This document shows, piece by piece, positions 17,829-26,088 of a stretch of DNA of 64,000 bases. A model generated the notes under the pieces. That model had not been told where the DNA came from. It ran no database searches and was given only the letters and a program-made list of their open reading frames with translations. Each line of letters starts with the position of its first letter. Position 1 is the first letter of the stretch. A program made the translations under genes and the position numbers. This DNA is from Isoptericola croceus (GTDB taxonomy: Bacteria; Actinomycetota; Actinomycetes; Actinomycetales; Cellulomonadaceae): contig NZ_JARLLG010000001.1 in the NCBI RefSeq assembly GCF_029382255.1, positions 620,001 to 684,000 of the forward strand, in the 5' to 3' direction.

Positions 17829-19274
17829 CTACGACGTACTCTCCCTGCGGCGACGGGTGGCGCTCGCCGAGTCGCCCTGCGCGGCGAGCTCGACGGCCTC
17901 GGCGATGTGTCGCGCCTCGGCGAGGCGGAGGCCGGCCGGCGCCTTGGCCGCTGTCCCTGCCGGCACGACGGCGCGGGTGAAGCCGAGCCGGGCGGCCTCG
18001 GTGAGACGCCGCTCCAGCCCGGTGACGGGCCGGATGTCACCGGCGAGCCCGACCTCGCCCACGGCGACGGTGCCCGCGGGCAGGGCGTCCCCGGTGCGGG
18101 CCGAGACGATGGCCAGCGCGGTGGCGAGGTCCGCGGCCGGCTCGGTGACCCGGGCGCCGCCGATGGTCGAGGCGTACACGTCGGAGTCGGCCAGTCGCAG
18201 CCCGGCATGCCGGTGCAGCACCGCGAGGATCATGGCGAGCCGCTGGGACTCCACGCCGCTGGTGGCCCGGCGCGGGTTCGCCAGCGGGGAGGGGGCCACG
18301 AGCGACTGGATCTCCAGCGCGAGCGGCCGGCGCCCCTCGAGTGTCACGGTGACGCAGGTGCCCGGCACCCCCGCGCCGAGGTGCGACAGGAACAGCCCGC
18401 TCGGGTCGCTGAGCCCCACGATGCCGGCCTCTGACAGGTCGAAGCAGCCGACCTCGTCCGTGGGCCCGAACCGGTTCTTGACCGCGCGGACCATCCGCAG
18501 CCGGGAGTGCCGGTCGCCCTCGAACTGGCACACGACGTCGACCAGGTGCTCCAGGGTCCGTGGGCCGGCGACCGTGCCGTCCTTGGTGACGTGCCCGACG
18601 AGGAGGACCGGCACCTGGCGCTCCTTCGCCGCGGCGATGAGGGCGCCGGCCACCTCGCGCACCTGGCTCACACCGCCCGGGGCGCCGTCCACCTCCGCCG
18701 AGGCGATCGTCTGCACCGAGTCGACCACCAGCAGGGCAGGGTCGGCGGCCTCCAGGTGCCCGAGCACCGTGGCCAGGTCCGTCTCCGCCGCGAGCAGCAG
18801 GGTGTCCGCGAGCGCGCCGATGCGCTCTGCGCGCAACCGGACCTGTCCGGCCGACTCCTCGCCCGTCACGTACAGCACGGGACGCGGCACGCCGTCCGCA
18901 CCGCGAGCAGCGTTCGAGGCCACCGAGAGCAGCAGCGTCGACTTGCCCACCCCCGGCTCGCCGGCGAGCAGCACGACGGCGCCGGGGACGAGCCCGCCAC
19001 CGAGGACCCGGTCCAGCTCCTCCACGCCCGTCGGGGTGGCCCGGGCGGCGTCCACGTCGATCTCCGCGATCGGCCGGGCAGCGGAGCGGACCGGGTTCAC
19101 TGCCGTCGTGCGAGGCCCCGCCGAGGCGGGGCCCTCCTCCGCGACCGTGCCCCACTCCTGGCACTCACCGCAGCGGCCGACCCACTTCGCGGTGGTCCAG
19201 CCGCACGCGCTGCAGCGGAACCCCGGACGGGAGGACTTCGAGGCGCGGGAGCGCGCGGAGGTCGTGGTACTCAC
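17829..19274 (-). CDS. radA: DNA repair protein RadA
   Basis: A 481-residue RecA-like ATPase that promotes branch migration in recombination. The N-terminal zinc finger uses Cys21, Cys24, Cys35 and Cys38 (RCSACGW, GRCGEC). Walker A is AGEPGVGKST (about 104-113), the RadA-specific KNRFG motif is present in VRAVKNRFGPTDE, and the C-terminal 170 residues form the Lon-protease-like domain (ASTIGGARVTEPAADLATAL, VAVGEVGLAGDIRPV). I choose the GTG at 19274 over the ATG at 19304. TAGCGT at 19282-19287 lies 7 bases upstream as a -10 for a leaderless message, and the zinc finger then begins about 20 residues in, as in other RadA proteins. The start of disA lies 9 bases downstream. Confidence 0.95.
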   Translation of the reverse strand: MSTTTSARSRASKSSRPGFRCSACGWTTAKWVGRCGECQEWGTVAEEGPASAGPRTTAVNPVRSAARPIAEIDVDAARATPTGVEELDRVLGGGLVPGAVVLLAGEPGVGKSTLLLSVASNAARGADGVPRPVLYVTGEESAGQVRLRAERIGALADTLLLAAETDLATVLGHLEAADPALLVVDSVQTIASAEVDGAPGGVSQVREVAGALIAAAKERQVPVLLVGHVTKDGTVAGPRTLEHLVDVVCQFEGDRHSRLRMVRAVKNRFGPTDEVGCFDLSEAGIVGLSDPSGLFLSHLGAGVPGTCVTVTLEGRRPLALEIQSLVAPSPLANPRRATSGVESQRLAMILAVLHRHAGLRLADSDVYASTIGGARVTEPAADLATALAIVSARTGDALPAGTVAVGEVGLAGDIRPVTGLERRLTEAARLGFTRAVVPAGTAAKAPAGLRLAEARHIAEAVELAAQGDSASATRRRRESTS

Positions 19275-19382
19275 GGACGTCACGCTAGGCCGTGCTACCG
19301 ACATCGGCGGGGGTCAGCACGTAGGCTGCTGCGCGACGCCGCCGTCGGCAGCGCCGGTGTGTGGCAGAGCAGGAGGACATCG

Positions 19383-20045
19383 ATGGTCGGTCAGCGGCCC
19401 GGGTACATGTCCCCGGGTTTCCGGACCCCGGGGGACAAGGTGCACCAGAACACGTCGCGGGCGGCCGTCGTCCGCCGCCGCAAGATCGGCCTGGTCGTCG
19501 CGCTGGTGGCGATCGCCGTCATCGCCCTCGTGACCGCCTTCGTGTGGCCCGGGTTCGCCCGTCCGGACGCGGAGCCCCTGCCGGACGTCACCGTGACGGC
19601 CGCCCCGCCCACGCCGACGGCCGACCCGGCCGACCTGCCCGACGACGCCACCGACTTCCTGTCCGCGATGCCAGGGTCGGTGCTGCAGCTCGTCCGGCTC
19701 GACGTCGCCGAGAACGAGTGGGTCGAGGACGCCGACGCGATCGAGGCGTGGGACGTCACCTACGGCGACGGGCCCGACGGCGGCGAGCAGGTCGCGCTCG
19801 TGGCCGGCCAGTGGTCGGACGCGGACGCCGCCTCCGAGGTGCACGCCGCCCTGCTCGAGGCGGCCGGCACCCCGACCGCCGAGGGCGACGTGACCGTCGG
19901 CGACGAGACCGCCGGCACCTACACCGTCACCCCCGGCACCGCCGCCGGGCAGTCGGTCGTGACCTGGCGCAACGGCACCGCCGTGTTCCAGGCGTCCGGA
20001 CCGGACCAGCTCGTCCAGGACTTCTACCAGGCCTTCCCCCTCTAG
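19383..20045 (+). CDS. Membrane-anchored protein of unknown function
   Basis: A 220-residue protein starting at the ATG at 19383 with AGGAGG upstream. One basic-flanked membrane helix (about 35-55, KIGLVVALVAIAVIALVTAFVW) anchors an extracytoplasmic domain. Its linker is rich in Thr and Pro (VTVTAAPPTPTADP). The outer domain (about 75-220) reads LPDDATDFLSAMPGSVLQLVRLD, then strands and a C-terminal amphipathic helix; it resembles small lumen or cell-envelope domains, but I do not recognise the family. It lies 14 bases before proC and is likely in the same transcript, though no functional link is evident. A TAGGCT near 19321 may be its -10. Confidence 0.75.
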   Translation: MVGQRPGYMSPGFRTPGDKVHQNTSRAAVVRRRKIGLVVALVAIAVIALVTAFVWPGFARPDAEPLPDVTVTAAPPTPTADPADLPDDATDFLSAMPGSVLQLVRLDVAENEWVEDADAIEAWDVTYGDGPDGGEQVALVAGQWSDADAASEVHAALLEAAGTPTAEGDVTVGDETAGTYTVTPGTAAGQSVVTWRNGTAVFQASGPDQLVQDFYQAFPL

Positions 20046-20059
20046 GAGGAGAACGACTC

Positions 20060-20887
20060 GTGAGCACGCAGATCGCCGGGACCAGGGTCGCGTTCCTCGG
20101 CACCGGGAACATGGCCGAGGCCGTCCTCGCGGGCGCGCTCGCCTCAGGGCTGGCGCCTTCCGACGTGGTCGCCACCGTGCGGCGGCCCGAGCGCGGCGTC
20201 GAGCTCGCCGAGCGGTACGGCGTGCGCACCACGGCCGACAACCTCGAGGCCGTCGCCGGGGCGCGCGTCGTCGTGGTCGGCGTCAAGCCGAAGGACGTCG
20301 TCACGATGCTCGACGCCGTCGCCGGCGCGCTGGCGGCGGACGCCGTCGTGGTGAGCGTCGCCGTCGGGCTGCCGCTGTCCCTCTACGCGCGCCACCTGCC
20401 CGACGGGCAGCCCGTGGTGCGGACCATGCCCAACACGCCCGCGCAGGTCGGCGCCGGGGTGACCGCCGTCGTCCCCGGACCCACCGCGGGGGACGGCGAC
20501 GTCGCGCTCGTCGAGGCCCTGCTCGCCGGCACGGGCGAGACCGTGCGGATCACCGAGAAGGACATCGACGCGTTCGGGGCGCTCGCCGGTTCCGGGCCCG
20601 CGTACGTGTTCTACGTGGTCGACGCCATGGCCGAGGCCGGCGTCCTGATGGGCCTGACCCGCGACGTCGCGCGGCGCCTGGCCGTGCAGACGGTGCTCGG
20701 CTCCGGCAGGCTCCTCGCGGAGACGGGCGAGCATCCGGCGATCCTGCGCGAGAAGGTCTCCTCGCCCGGGGGAACCACCATCCAGGCGCTCAAGCGGCTG
20801 GACGACGGCGGTGTCCGGGCCGCGTTCCTCACCGCGCTCGAGGCGGCGCGTGACCGGTCTCGCGAGCTGGCCGCCGAGCTGGGCTGA
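20060..20887 (+). CDS. proC: Pyrroline-5-carboxylate reductase ProC
   Basis: A 275-residue enzyme for the last step of proline biosynthesis, reducing 1-pyrroline-5-carboxylate with NAD(P)H. The Rossmann motif RVAFLGTGNMAEAVLAG lies at about 9-25. Family motifs follow: VVVGVKPKDV, VRTMPNTPAQVGAGVTAV, ALAGSGPAYVFYVVDAMAEAG (substrate and dimer region), and LREKVSSPGGTTIQAL, the ProC signature near the C-terminus. The GTG start at 20060 has AGGAGGAG ideally spaced. It follows the membrane-anchored gene by 14 bases. Its 3' end converges on the TauE/SafE gene, and to its right the accessory cluster begins. Confidence 0.96.
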   Translation: MSTQIAGTRVAFLGTGNMAEAVLAGALASGLAPSDVVATVRRPERGVELAERYGVRTTADNLEAVAGARVVVVGVKPKDVVTMLDAVAGALAADAVVVSVAVGLPLSLYARHLPDGQPVVRTMPNTPAQVGAGVTAVVPGPTAGDGDVALVEALLAGTGETVRITEKDIDAFGALAGSGPAYVFYVVDAMAEAGVLMGLTRDVARRLAVQTVLGSGRLLAETGEHPAILREKVSSPGGTTIQALKRLDDGGVRAAFLTALEAARDRSRELAAELG

Positions 20888-20905
20888 CGGGCGCGGCGAC
20901 GGCAG

Positions 20906-21634
20906 TCACGTCAGTGCCACGACGATCGTGACGATCGCCCCGACGCCAGCGAGCGCGAGCGCCGCCGTCTGGATCGCGCGGGGGTCGGCTCGGGGCGCGA
21001 GAAGAGCGCCGGCGGCGGCCCCCGCTCCTAGCGCCCCGATGAGCACGGCCCACGACAGGGGCGGGATGGAGATGCGCGGAGCCGCTGCCACGGCAAGGAC
21101 GTTGATGACCGCGGCGACACCTTGGAGCGTCGGGACGAAGGTCGGCCCGGCCCAGCCGGTGCGCACCGCGTAGATCGCCAGCGGAGGACCGCTCAGACCC
21201 GCGGCCGCGCCGAGGCCTCCAGCGCTGGCACCGGCGAACACCCGTGCCAGCGTCGAGTCGCCCGACAGCCCGCTCCGCGTCCTCAGCCAGAAGGTCAACG
21301 CGATGGCGCTGAGAACCGCGACGCCGATCGTGGCCTGCAGGATCGCTTGGTCCGCCCGCCGTATGAGGGGGGAGAGGGCCAGGATGACCACCACCGACCC
21401 GGCCGCCATGGTGGCTGCCCGGCGCCACTCGATCTTGCGGAGGGACGTCAGCAGGATCCCGATGTTGAGCAGCAGGGCCATCAGGTTGCACAGTGGCACC
21501 GCGGTCAGCGGGCCGAACATCAGCACGAGGGCTGGTGCGCTCACCAGGGCGATCCCGATGCCGGTGATCCGCTGGGCGGTAGCCCCGACGGCCACGGCGA
21601 GGCACACGGCCGCCAGACCGAGGGTCTCGGTCAC
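20906..21634 (-). CDS. TauE/SafE-family permease, putative sulfite/anion exporter
   Basis: A 242-residue integral membrane protein with about eight hydrophobic segments arranged as two similar halves, the TauE/SafE layout. Half one carries ATAQRITGIGIALVSAPALVLMFGP and half two carries AGASAGGLGAAAGLSGPPLAIYAVR; the paired G-x-G-x-x-x-x-P and GLSGPP turns are the usual marks of the family. Members export sulfite, sulfoacetate or other small anions made during organosulfur breakdown, though many have unknown substrates. The GTG start at 21634 overlaps the stop of the upstream GntR gene by 4 bases (GTGA), so the two are translated together. That pairing, beside an SsuABC-type transporter operon, points to sulfur anions; this is inference. 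Confidence 0.8.
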   Translation of the reverse strand: MTETLGLAAVCLAVAVGATAQRITGIGIALVSAPALVLMFGPLTAVPLCNLMALLLNIGILLTSLRKIEWRRAATMAAGSVVVILALSPLIRRADQAILQATIGVAVLSAIALTFWLRTRSGLSGDSTLARVFAGASAGGLGAAAGLSGPPLAIYAVRTGWAGPTFVPTLQGVAAVINVLAVAAAPRISIPPLSWAVLIGALGAGAAAGALLAPRADPRAIQTAALALAGVGAIVTIVVALT

Positions 21635-22365
21635 CTCGTGGCCCCGGCCGCCGCGGGGCGGCTCAGGCTCGTGACGAACGTGATGGCGTCGCCCCGGTAG
21701 TGCAGGAGCTCGTAGTCGATGGGTTCCTGGCCGGTGGTGAACGTGGTGCGCTCGACCAGCAGGATGGGTTCTCCGGGTGCGATCTGCAGGTGCTCAGCGA
21801 CGTGCTCGGCGGCGCTGGTCGCACGCATGCGGTAGGTCGCATCGCGCAGCGGGATGCCGTACTTCTCCTCGAGCAGGGTGAAGATCGGCTGGTTCTCGAG
21901 GTCTTCGCCGACCACGCCCTCAGCGAGCCCGCCGGGGAGCCAGGTCTGGTCGAAGGAGACCGGCCGTCCTTCGGCCAGCCGTACGCGTTCGATGAAATCG
22001 ACCGGTGACCCCGTCAGCAGGTCGAGCCGGGCGGCGACGTCAGGGGAGGCCGGCACCGTCTCGGCGGTGATCAGCTCCGCGGAGGCTCCGAGGCCCAGGG
22101 CCTCCATGTCCTCGACGAACCCGGTGAGTGCGGTCAGGGGCTGCTCGAGCTGCCGCTCGGCGACGAAGGTGCCCCGGCCCTGCTGGGTCACGACGACCCC
22201 CCGGGCCACGAGGTTCTGGACGGCGCGCCGGACCGTGATGCGACTCGCGCCGAACTCCTCGATCAGCTGGTCCTCCGTCGGCAGCCGGTCTCCGGGAGCG
22301 AGGCCGTCGGTGATCCTGGTCAGCAGCGCGTCTTCGATCTGGGCGTAGAGCGGTTGTCTTGGCAC
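21631..22365 (-). CDS. GntR-family regulator with UTRA domain (paired with TauE/SafE permease)
   Basis: A 244-residue protein. The N-terminal winged helix (about 1-70) reads PLYAQIEDALLTRI, then LAPGDRLPTEDQLIEEFGASR, ITVRRAVQNLVARGVV and QGRGTFVA, a textbook GntR domain. Residues 90-240 form a UTRA (UbiC-like) ligand domain: VDFIERVRLAEGRPVSFDQTWL, GIPLRDATYRMRATSAAEHVAEHL, GEPILLVERTTF and the C-terminal HYRGDAITFV. I choose the GTG at 22365 because TATACT at 22372-22377 lies 6 bases upstream, predicting a leaderless message; a TTG at 22368 is the alternative. An inverted repeat over that -10 suggests autorepression. Confidence 0.9.
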   Translation of the reverse strand: MPRQPLYAQIEDALLTRITDGLAPGDRLPTEDQLIEEFGASRITVRRAVQNLVARGVVVTQQGRGTFVAERQLEQPLTALTGFVEDMEALGLGASAELITAETVPASPDVAARLDLLTGSPVDFIERVRLAEGRPVSFDQTWLPGGLAEGVVGEDLENQPIFTLLEEKYGIPLRDATYRMRATSAAEHVAEHLQIAPGEPILLVERTTFTTGQEPIDYELLHYRGDAITFVTSLSRPAAAGATR

Positions 22366-22368
22366 CAA

Positions 22369-22379
22369 GTTAGTATAAC
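22369..22379. promoter_or_regulatory. Promoter -10 with overlapping GntR-type operator
   Basis: GTTAGTATAAC is an inverted repeat (GTTA, 3-base spacer, TAAC) that covers the TATACT -10 box read on the minus strand. Short palindromes of the GT-N-TA-N-AC type are typical of HutC/UTRA GntR proteins. Binding here would block the promoter of the GntR-TauE/SafE pair. Confidence 0.55.
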
Positions 22380-22447
22380 AACATAATGACTTTCGGGCGT
22401 CGGGCCGCCGCCGACGACGACGAGGGTGTACGTCGGTCGCGATCTGC

Positions 22448-22478
22448 CCGGCGGATCCCCATCTCTTTCCGGCGGATC
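22448..22478. repeat. Tandem CCGGCGGATC direct repeat between the two GntR genes
   Basis: CCGGCGGATC occurs at 22448-22457 and again at 22469-22478, 21 bp apart, so two helical turns place both on the same face of the DNA. The 230-base gap separates the two divergent GntR genes and must hold the promoter of the main operon. The repeat is a candidate regulator site. Nothing else clear is seen in the gap besides a GTAAC pair near 22537-22552. Confidence 0.35.
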
Positions 22479-22595
22479 ATCACGCATCTCCGTGTTTCCC
22501 GAGGTCAGCGGGCAGTCCGGTCACGTGAGGCAGGCGTAACTGTCGGGTAACGGGAGGCGCTATGGCACGTAACCCGCGCCCCCGAGAGTCCTCGC

Positions 22596-23387
22596 ATGAA
22601 GCCGACAACGGATGACCCGGTGCCCGCAGGGCGGCGTTCCGGGCCTGTCCGCCGGATCCGTGACGTCCTGCGGACCCGCATCCTCGAGGGCGTCTACGGT
22701 CGAGAGCCACTCCCACCGGAGACCGCGCTCGCCCTGGAGTTCGGCGCCAGCCGCAACATCATCCGCGAGGTGCTCTCGCTCCTGCGCGACGAAGGCCTGA
22801 TCACCCGCATCCAGGGTTCCGGCACCTTCGTGGTCGCCGGAAGGCTCGTCCACGGCCTCGACCGGCTGCGAGGCCTCGCGGAGACCTTCGGGTCGCGACA
22901 ACCCCGCGTCACCAACGCCGTCGTCCTGGCCGAGATCGTGCCGGCCGTGCCCCTGGTCGCCGAGCGGCTCCAGGTCGAAGCAGGTTCGCCCGTCCTCTGC
23001 CTGGAGCGCGTCCGCTCCTTCGACGGCGAGCCGGTGACCCTCGACGCCAGCTACTTCCCCGCCGACATCGGTGAGCCGCTGCTCGATCTCGACCTCGAGA
23101 ACCGCGACATCTTCGAGCTCATCGAGTGCGAGCTCGGCCTGCCGCTCGGTGCCGCACGGCTGCGCATCGAGGCCATGGTCGCCGACCGGGTGGTCGCCGG
23201 GATGCTCCGCATCCGCCCCGGGTCGCCGCTGCTGTTCGTGGAGCGACTGACGCACGCCGACGGTGGCCGGCCCGTCGACCTCGAGTTCCTGCGCTACCGG
23301 GGAGACCGGATGACCCTGGCCAGCTGGCTGGAGCGCACCCCTCTCGCCAACCCCTTCACGTCCCGGCACGACACAGAAAGCGACTAG
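22596..23387 (+). CDS. GntR-family regulator with UTRA domain, head of the AprAB-like/Kor operon
   Basis: A 263-residue protein, ATG at 22596. The winged helix spans about 18-85 (PVRRIRDVLRTRILEG, LPPETALALEFGASRNIIREVLSLLRDEGLI, QGSGTFVV). The UTRA ligand domain follows (about 105-250): GSPVLCLERVRSFDGEPVTLDASYF, LLDLDLENRDIFELIECELGL, RPGSPLLFVERLTHADGGRPVD and the usual closing FLRYRGDRMTLASWLER. It is a paralogue-like partner of the divergent GntR gene 230 bases away, but sequence outside the domains differs. It is followed after 5 bases by the flavoprotein gene, so it is very likely the operon's own regulator. The ligand is probably the imported compound or a breakdown product. Confidence 0.9.
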   Translation: MKPTTDDPVPAGRRSGPVRRIRDVLRTRILEGVYGREPLPPETALALEFGASRNIIREVLSLLRDEGLITRIQGSGTFVVAGRLVHGLDRLRGLAETFGSRQPRVTNAVVLAEIVPAVPLVAERLQVEAGSPVLCLERVRSFDGEPVTLDASYFPADIGEPLLDLDLENRDIFELIECELGLPLGAARLRIEAMVADRVVAGMLRIRPGSPLLFVERLTHADGGRPVDLEFLRYRGDRMTLASWLERTPLANPFTSRHDTESD

Positions 23388-23392
23388 AGGCC

Positions 23393-25162
23393 ATGCAGAT
23401 TCCCGAAGTATCCGATCGACGCCACCTCGAGTGTGACGTCCTCGTCGTAGGCGGTGGCACGGCGGGCACGATGGCCGCGCTGACGGCGGCCAGCAACGGG
23501 GCCTCCGTCCTGATCATGGAGAAGGCGCACGTCCGCCACTCGGGCGCCCTGGCCATGGGCATGGACGGCGTCAACAACGCCGTCGTCCCGGGCAAGGCGA
23601 CCCCCGAGGACTACGTGGCCGACATCACCGTCGCGAACGACGGCATCGTCAACCAGCGCACCATCTACCAGACCGCGACCCGCGGCTTCGAGATGGTGCA
23701 GCGCCTGGAGTCCTACGGGGTCAAGTTCGAGAAGGACGAGCACGACGAGTACGCCGTCCGCAAGGTGCACCGCTCCGGCAGCTACGTCCTCCCGATGCCC
23801 GAGGGCAAGGAGGTCAAGAAGGTCCTCTACCGCGAGCTCCGGTCGCGCAACGTACGTTCCCACGTCACCATGACCAACCGGCTCATGCCGGTCCGGATCC
23901 TCACCGTGGACGGGCGGGCGGTCGGTGCCGTCGGCTTCGACACCCGGACCGGCGAGTTCGTGACCGTGTCGGCCGGGGCGGTGATCCTCGCCGCCGGTGC
24001 CGCTGGTCGACTGGGCCTGCCCGCCAGCGGATACCTCTACGGGACGTACGAGAACCCCACGAACGCCGGTGACGGCTACGCCATGGCCTACCACGCCGGC
24101 GCGGAGCTGTCGGGCATCGAGTGCTTCCAGATCAACCCGCTGATCAAGGACTACAACGGCCCGGCCTGCGCCTACGTGGCCAACCCGTTCGGCGGCTACC
24201 AGGTCAACGGCGAAGGCAACCGCTTCGTCGACTGCGACTACTGGTCCGGGCAGATGATGGCGGAGGTCAAGCGAGAGCTGGAGAGCTCGCGCGGACCCAT
24301 CTACCTGAAGCTGAGCCACCTCCCGGACGCGACGATCAGTGAGATCGAGGGCATCCTCCACACCACCGAGCGCCCCACCCGCGGGACGTTCCACGAGGGT
24401 CGCGGGACGAACTACCGGGATCGCGACATCGAGATGCACATCTCGGAGATCGGGCTGTGCAGCGGCCACTCCGCATCGGGTGTCTGGGTGGACGAGCACG
24501 CCAGGACCACCGTTCCGGGCCTCTACGCCGCAGGCGACATGGCGCTGGTCCCGCACAACTACATGATCGGCGCCTTCGTGTACGGCGACATCGCCGGCGA
24601 GGACGCGGCGACCTTCGCCAGGTCGGCGTCCCACCCGGAGCTGCCCGAGGACCAGATCGAGGCCGCGCACGAGCTGATCTACCGGCCGGCGTCCAACCCG
24701 GACGGGCCGCCGCAGCCTCAGGTCGAGTACAAGCTGCGCCGCTTCGTCAACGACTACCTGCAGCCTCCCAAGACGGAGCGCTACCTTTCCCTGGGTGTCG
24801 AGGCGTTCGAACGCATGCGCACCGACATCGCGCAGATGGGCGCTCGCACGCCACACGAGCTGATGCGTTGTGCCGAGGTCAGCTTCATCCGGGACTGCGC
24901 GGAGATGGCGGCCCGGTCCTCCCTCGAGCGCACCGAGAGCCGGTGGGGGCTCTACCACGCCCGCGACGACATCCCCCAGCAGGACGACGCGAGCTGGTTC
25001 TGCCACCTCAACCTCAGCAAGGACCCCGCGACCGCGGGGATGACGTTCGCGCGGCGGCCCGTGGCCCCCTACATCGTGCCCGTACCGGGGTTCGTGCGAC
25101 CCGACGGTGTTCCGGACGCGCTCGCCCCGCAGGGCGTCGAGCTGGCGGAGGCATGGCGATGA
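23393..25162 (+). CDS. AprA-like FAD-dependent oxidoreductase (fumarate reductase/APS reductase alpha family)
   Basis: A 589-residue flavoprotein, ATG at 23393. The FAD Rossmann motif VLVVGGGTAGTMAAL lies at 16-30. The next block, LIMEKAHVRHSGALAMGMDGVNNA (split at about 40-63), matches the SGA-x-A-x-G-x-x-x-x-N pattern of adenylylsulfate reductase alpha (AprA). Later AprA-like blocks are NPTNAGDGYAMAYHAGAEL, the FQINPLIKDYNGPACAYV segment, and CSGHSASGVWVDE (near residue 355) where AprA has its active-site His, followed by PGLYAAGD closing the FAD site. AprA of sulfate reducers is about 640 residues, so this is shorter, and the reaction need not be APS reduction: the family also holds fumarate reductase and many uncharacterised members. 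The neighbouring AprB-like ferredoxin is probably its electron partner. Substrate unknown. Confidence 0.85.
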   Translation: MQIPEVSDRRHLECDVLVVGGGTAGTMAALTAASNGASVLIMEKAHVRHSGALAMGMDGVNNAVVPGKATPEDYVADITVANDGIVNQRTIYQTATRGFEMVQRLESYGVKFEKDEHDEYAVRKVHRSGSYVLPMPEGKEVKKVLYRELRSRNVRSHVTMTNRLMPVRILTVDGRAVGAVGFDTRTGEFVTVSAGAVILAAGAAGRLGLPASGYLYGTYENPTNAGDGYAMAYHAGAELSGIECFQINPLIKDYNGPACAYVANPFGGYQVNGEGNRFVDCDYWSGQMMAEVKRELESSRGPIYLKLSHLPDATISEIEGILHTTERPTRGTFHEGRGTNYRDRDIEMHISEIGLCSGHSASGVWVDEHARTTVPGLYAAGDMALVPHNYMIGAFVYGDIAGEDAATFARSASHPELPEDQIEAAHELIYRPASNPDGPPQPQVEYKLRRFVNDYLQPPKTERYLSLGVEAFERMRTDIAQMGARTPHELMRCAEVSFIRDCAEMAARSSLERTESRWGLYHARDDIPQQDDASWFCHLNLSKDPATAGMTFARRPVAPYIVPVPGFVRPDGVPDALAPQGVELAEAWR

Positions 25163-26076
25163 GCGCCCCGAACGCGCGCATCCTCGCCCTGCTCGAGCTG
25201 GTCGACGAGGCCCCGTCCGCACAGGAGCTCGAGCCCTATCTCCAGAGCGACGATCCTGAGGTCCGCCGCACCGCGCTCGCGGTACTCAGCGAGGCAGGTG
25301 ACGACTGGGAAGAGGCCACGCCGTACTTCGCGGCGGCCCTGACCGACCCGGACGAGGCGGTACGCGAGCGCGCGGCCGACCTGCTGCGTGAGCTGCGTGA
25401 GGTGCTCCGGCCCGGCCCGGAGTTCGTGGAGCACCTCCAGGTCGCGACGAGCAGCGACGACGCAGGAACACGGTGCGCCGCAGTCGGTGCACTGTGGCGC
25501 CACCGGCTCACGTCGAGTGCCGACCTCCTGCGATACCTGTCCGACCCGGACCCACATGTCCGCCGGGAGGTCGTCCTGGGCTTCGTCTCCCTGGACGACC
25601 TCGACGGCCTCGCTGTCGCAGCGCGGGATCCCGAACCCCGGATCCGGATCGCGGCTGCCCGCGGTATCGGAGCGGTCGGTGACCCTCGGGGGATCGCCAC
25701 GCTCGTCGGGATGCACGACGACGGCGACCACCTTGCTCGTGCTGCGGCCCTGAACGCGCTCGGCGAGACCGGCTGCACCGACGATGCCGCCGGGCTCGCT
25801 GTCTCCGCACTGGCGGACACCGCCTGGGAAGTGCGACAGGCGGCCGCCACGGCCCTCATCGAGTCGACGGCTGACGGTGCCGTCGAACCGCTCATCGTCG
25901 CTGCCGCTGATCAGAATCTGGATGTCCGCAAGGCCGCCGTCAAGGCCCTGACCCCCCGCCTGTCCCAGCACCCAGACGTGCGCGAGGCACTGCTTCGCGC
26001 CCAAGGAGATGCGGACGCCGACGTCCGTGCCTTCGCCCGCATCGCCCTGGAATCCGAAGCCGACTTCCCTTCCTGA
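25159..26076 (+). CDS. HEAT-repeat protein (PBS-lyase HEAT-like)
   Basis: A 305-residue protein made of about eight to nine helical pairs of HEAT type. Clear units include LQSDDPEVRRTALAVLSEAG, LTDPDEAVRERAADLLRELR, LSDPDPHVRREVVLGFVSL, ARDPEPRIRIAAARGIGAVG, LADTAWEVRQAAATALIEST and AADQNLDVRKAAVKAL, each with the D-P/D-x-x-V-R-x-x-A signature. No membrane segment or catalytic motif. I choose the ATG at 25159 (ATGA overlap with the flavoprotein stop, GGAGG 7 bases upstream) over the ATG at 25153. Placed between the AprA-like and AprB-like genes and translationally coupled to the former, it may be an assembly factor or a scaffold for the pair; that role is inference. Confidence 0.88.
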   Translation: MSAPNARILALLELVDEAPSAQELEPYLQSDDPEVRRTALAVLSEAGDDWEEATPYFAAALTDPDEAVRERAADLLRELREVLRPGPEFVEHLQVATSSDDAGTRCAAVGALWRHRLTSSADLLRYLSDPDPHVRREVVLGFVSLDDLDGLAVAARDPEPRIRIAAARGIGAVGDPRGIATLVGMHDDGDHLARAAALNALGETGCTDDAAGLAVSALADTAWEVRQAAATALIESTADGAVEPLIVAAADQNLDVRKAAVKALTPRLSQHPDVREALLRAQGDADADVRAFARIALESEADFPS

Positions 26077-26088
26077 GAGGAATCATCC

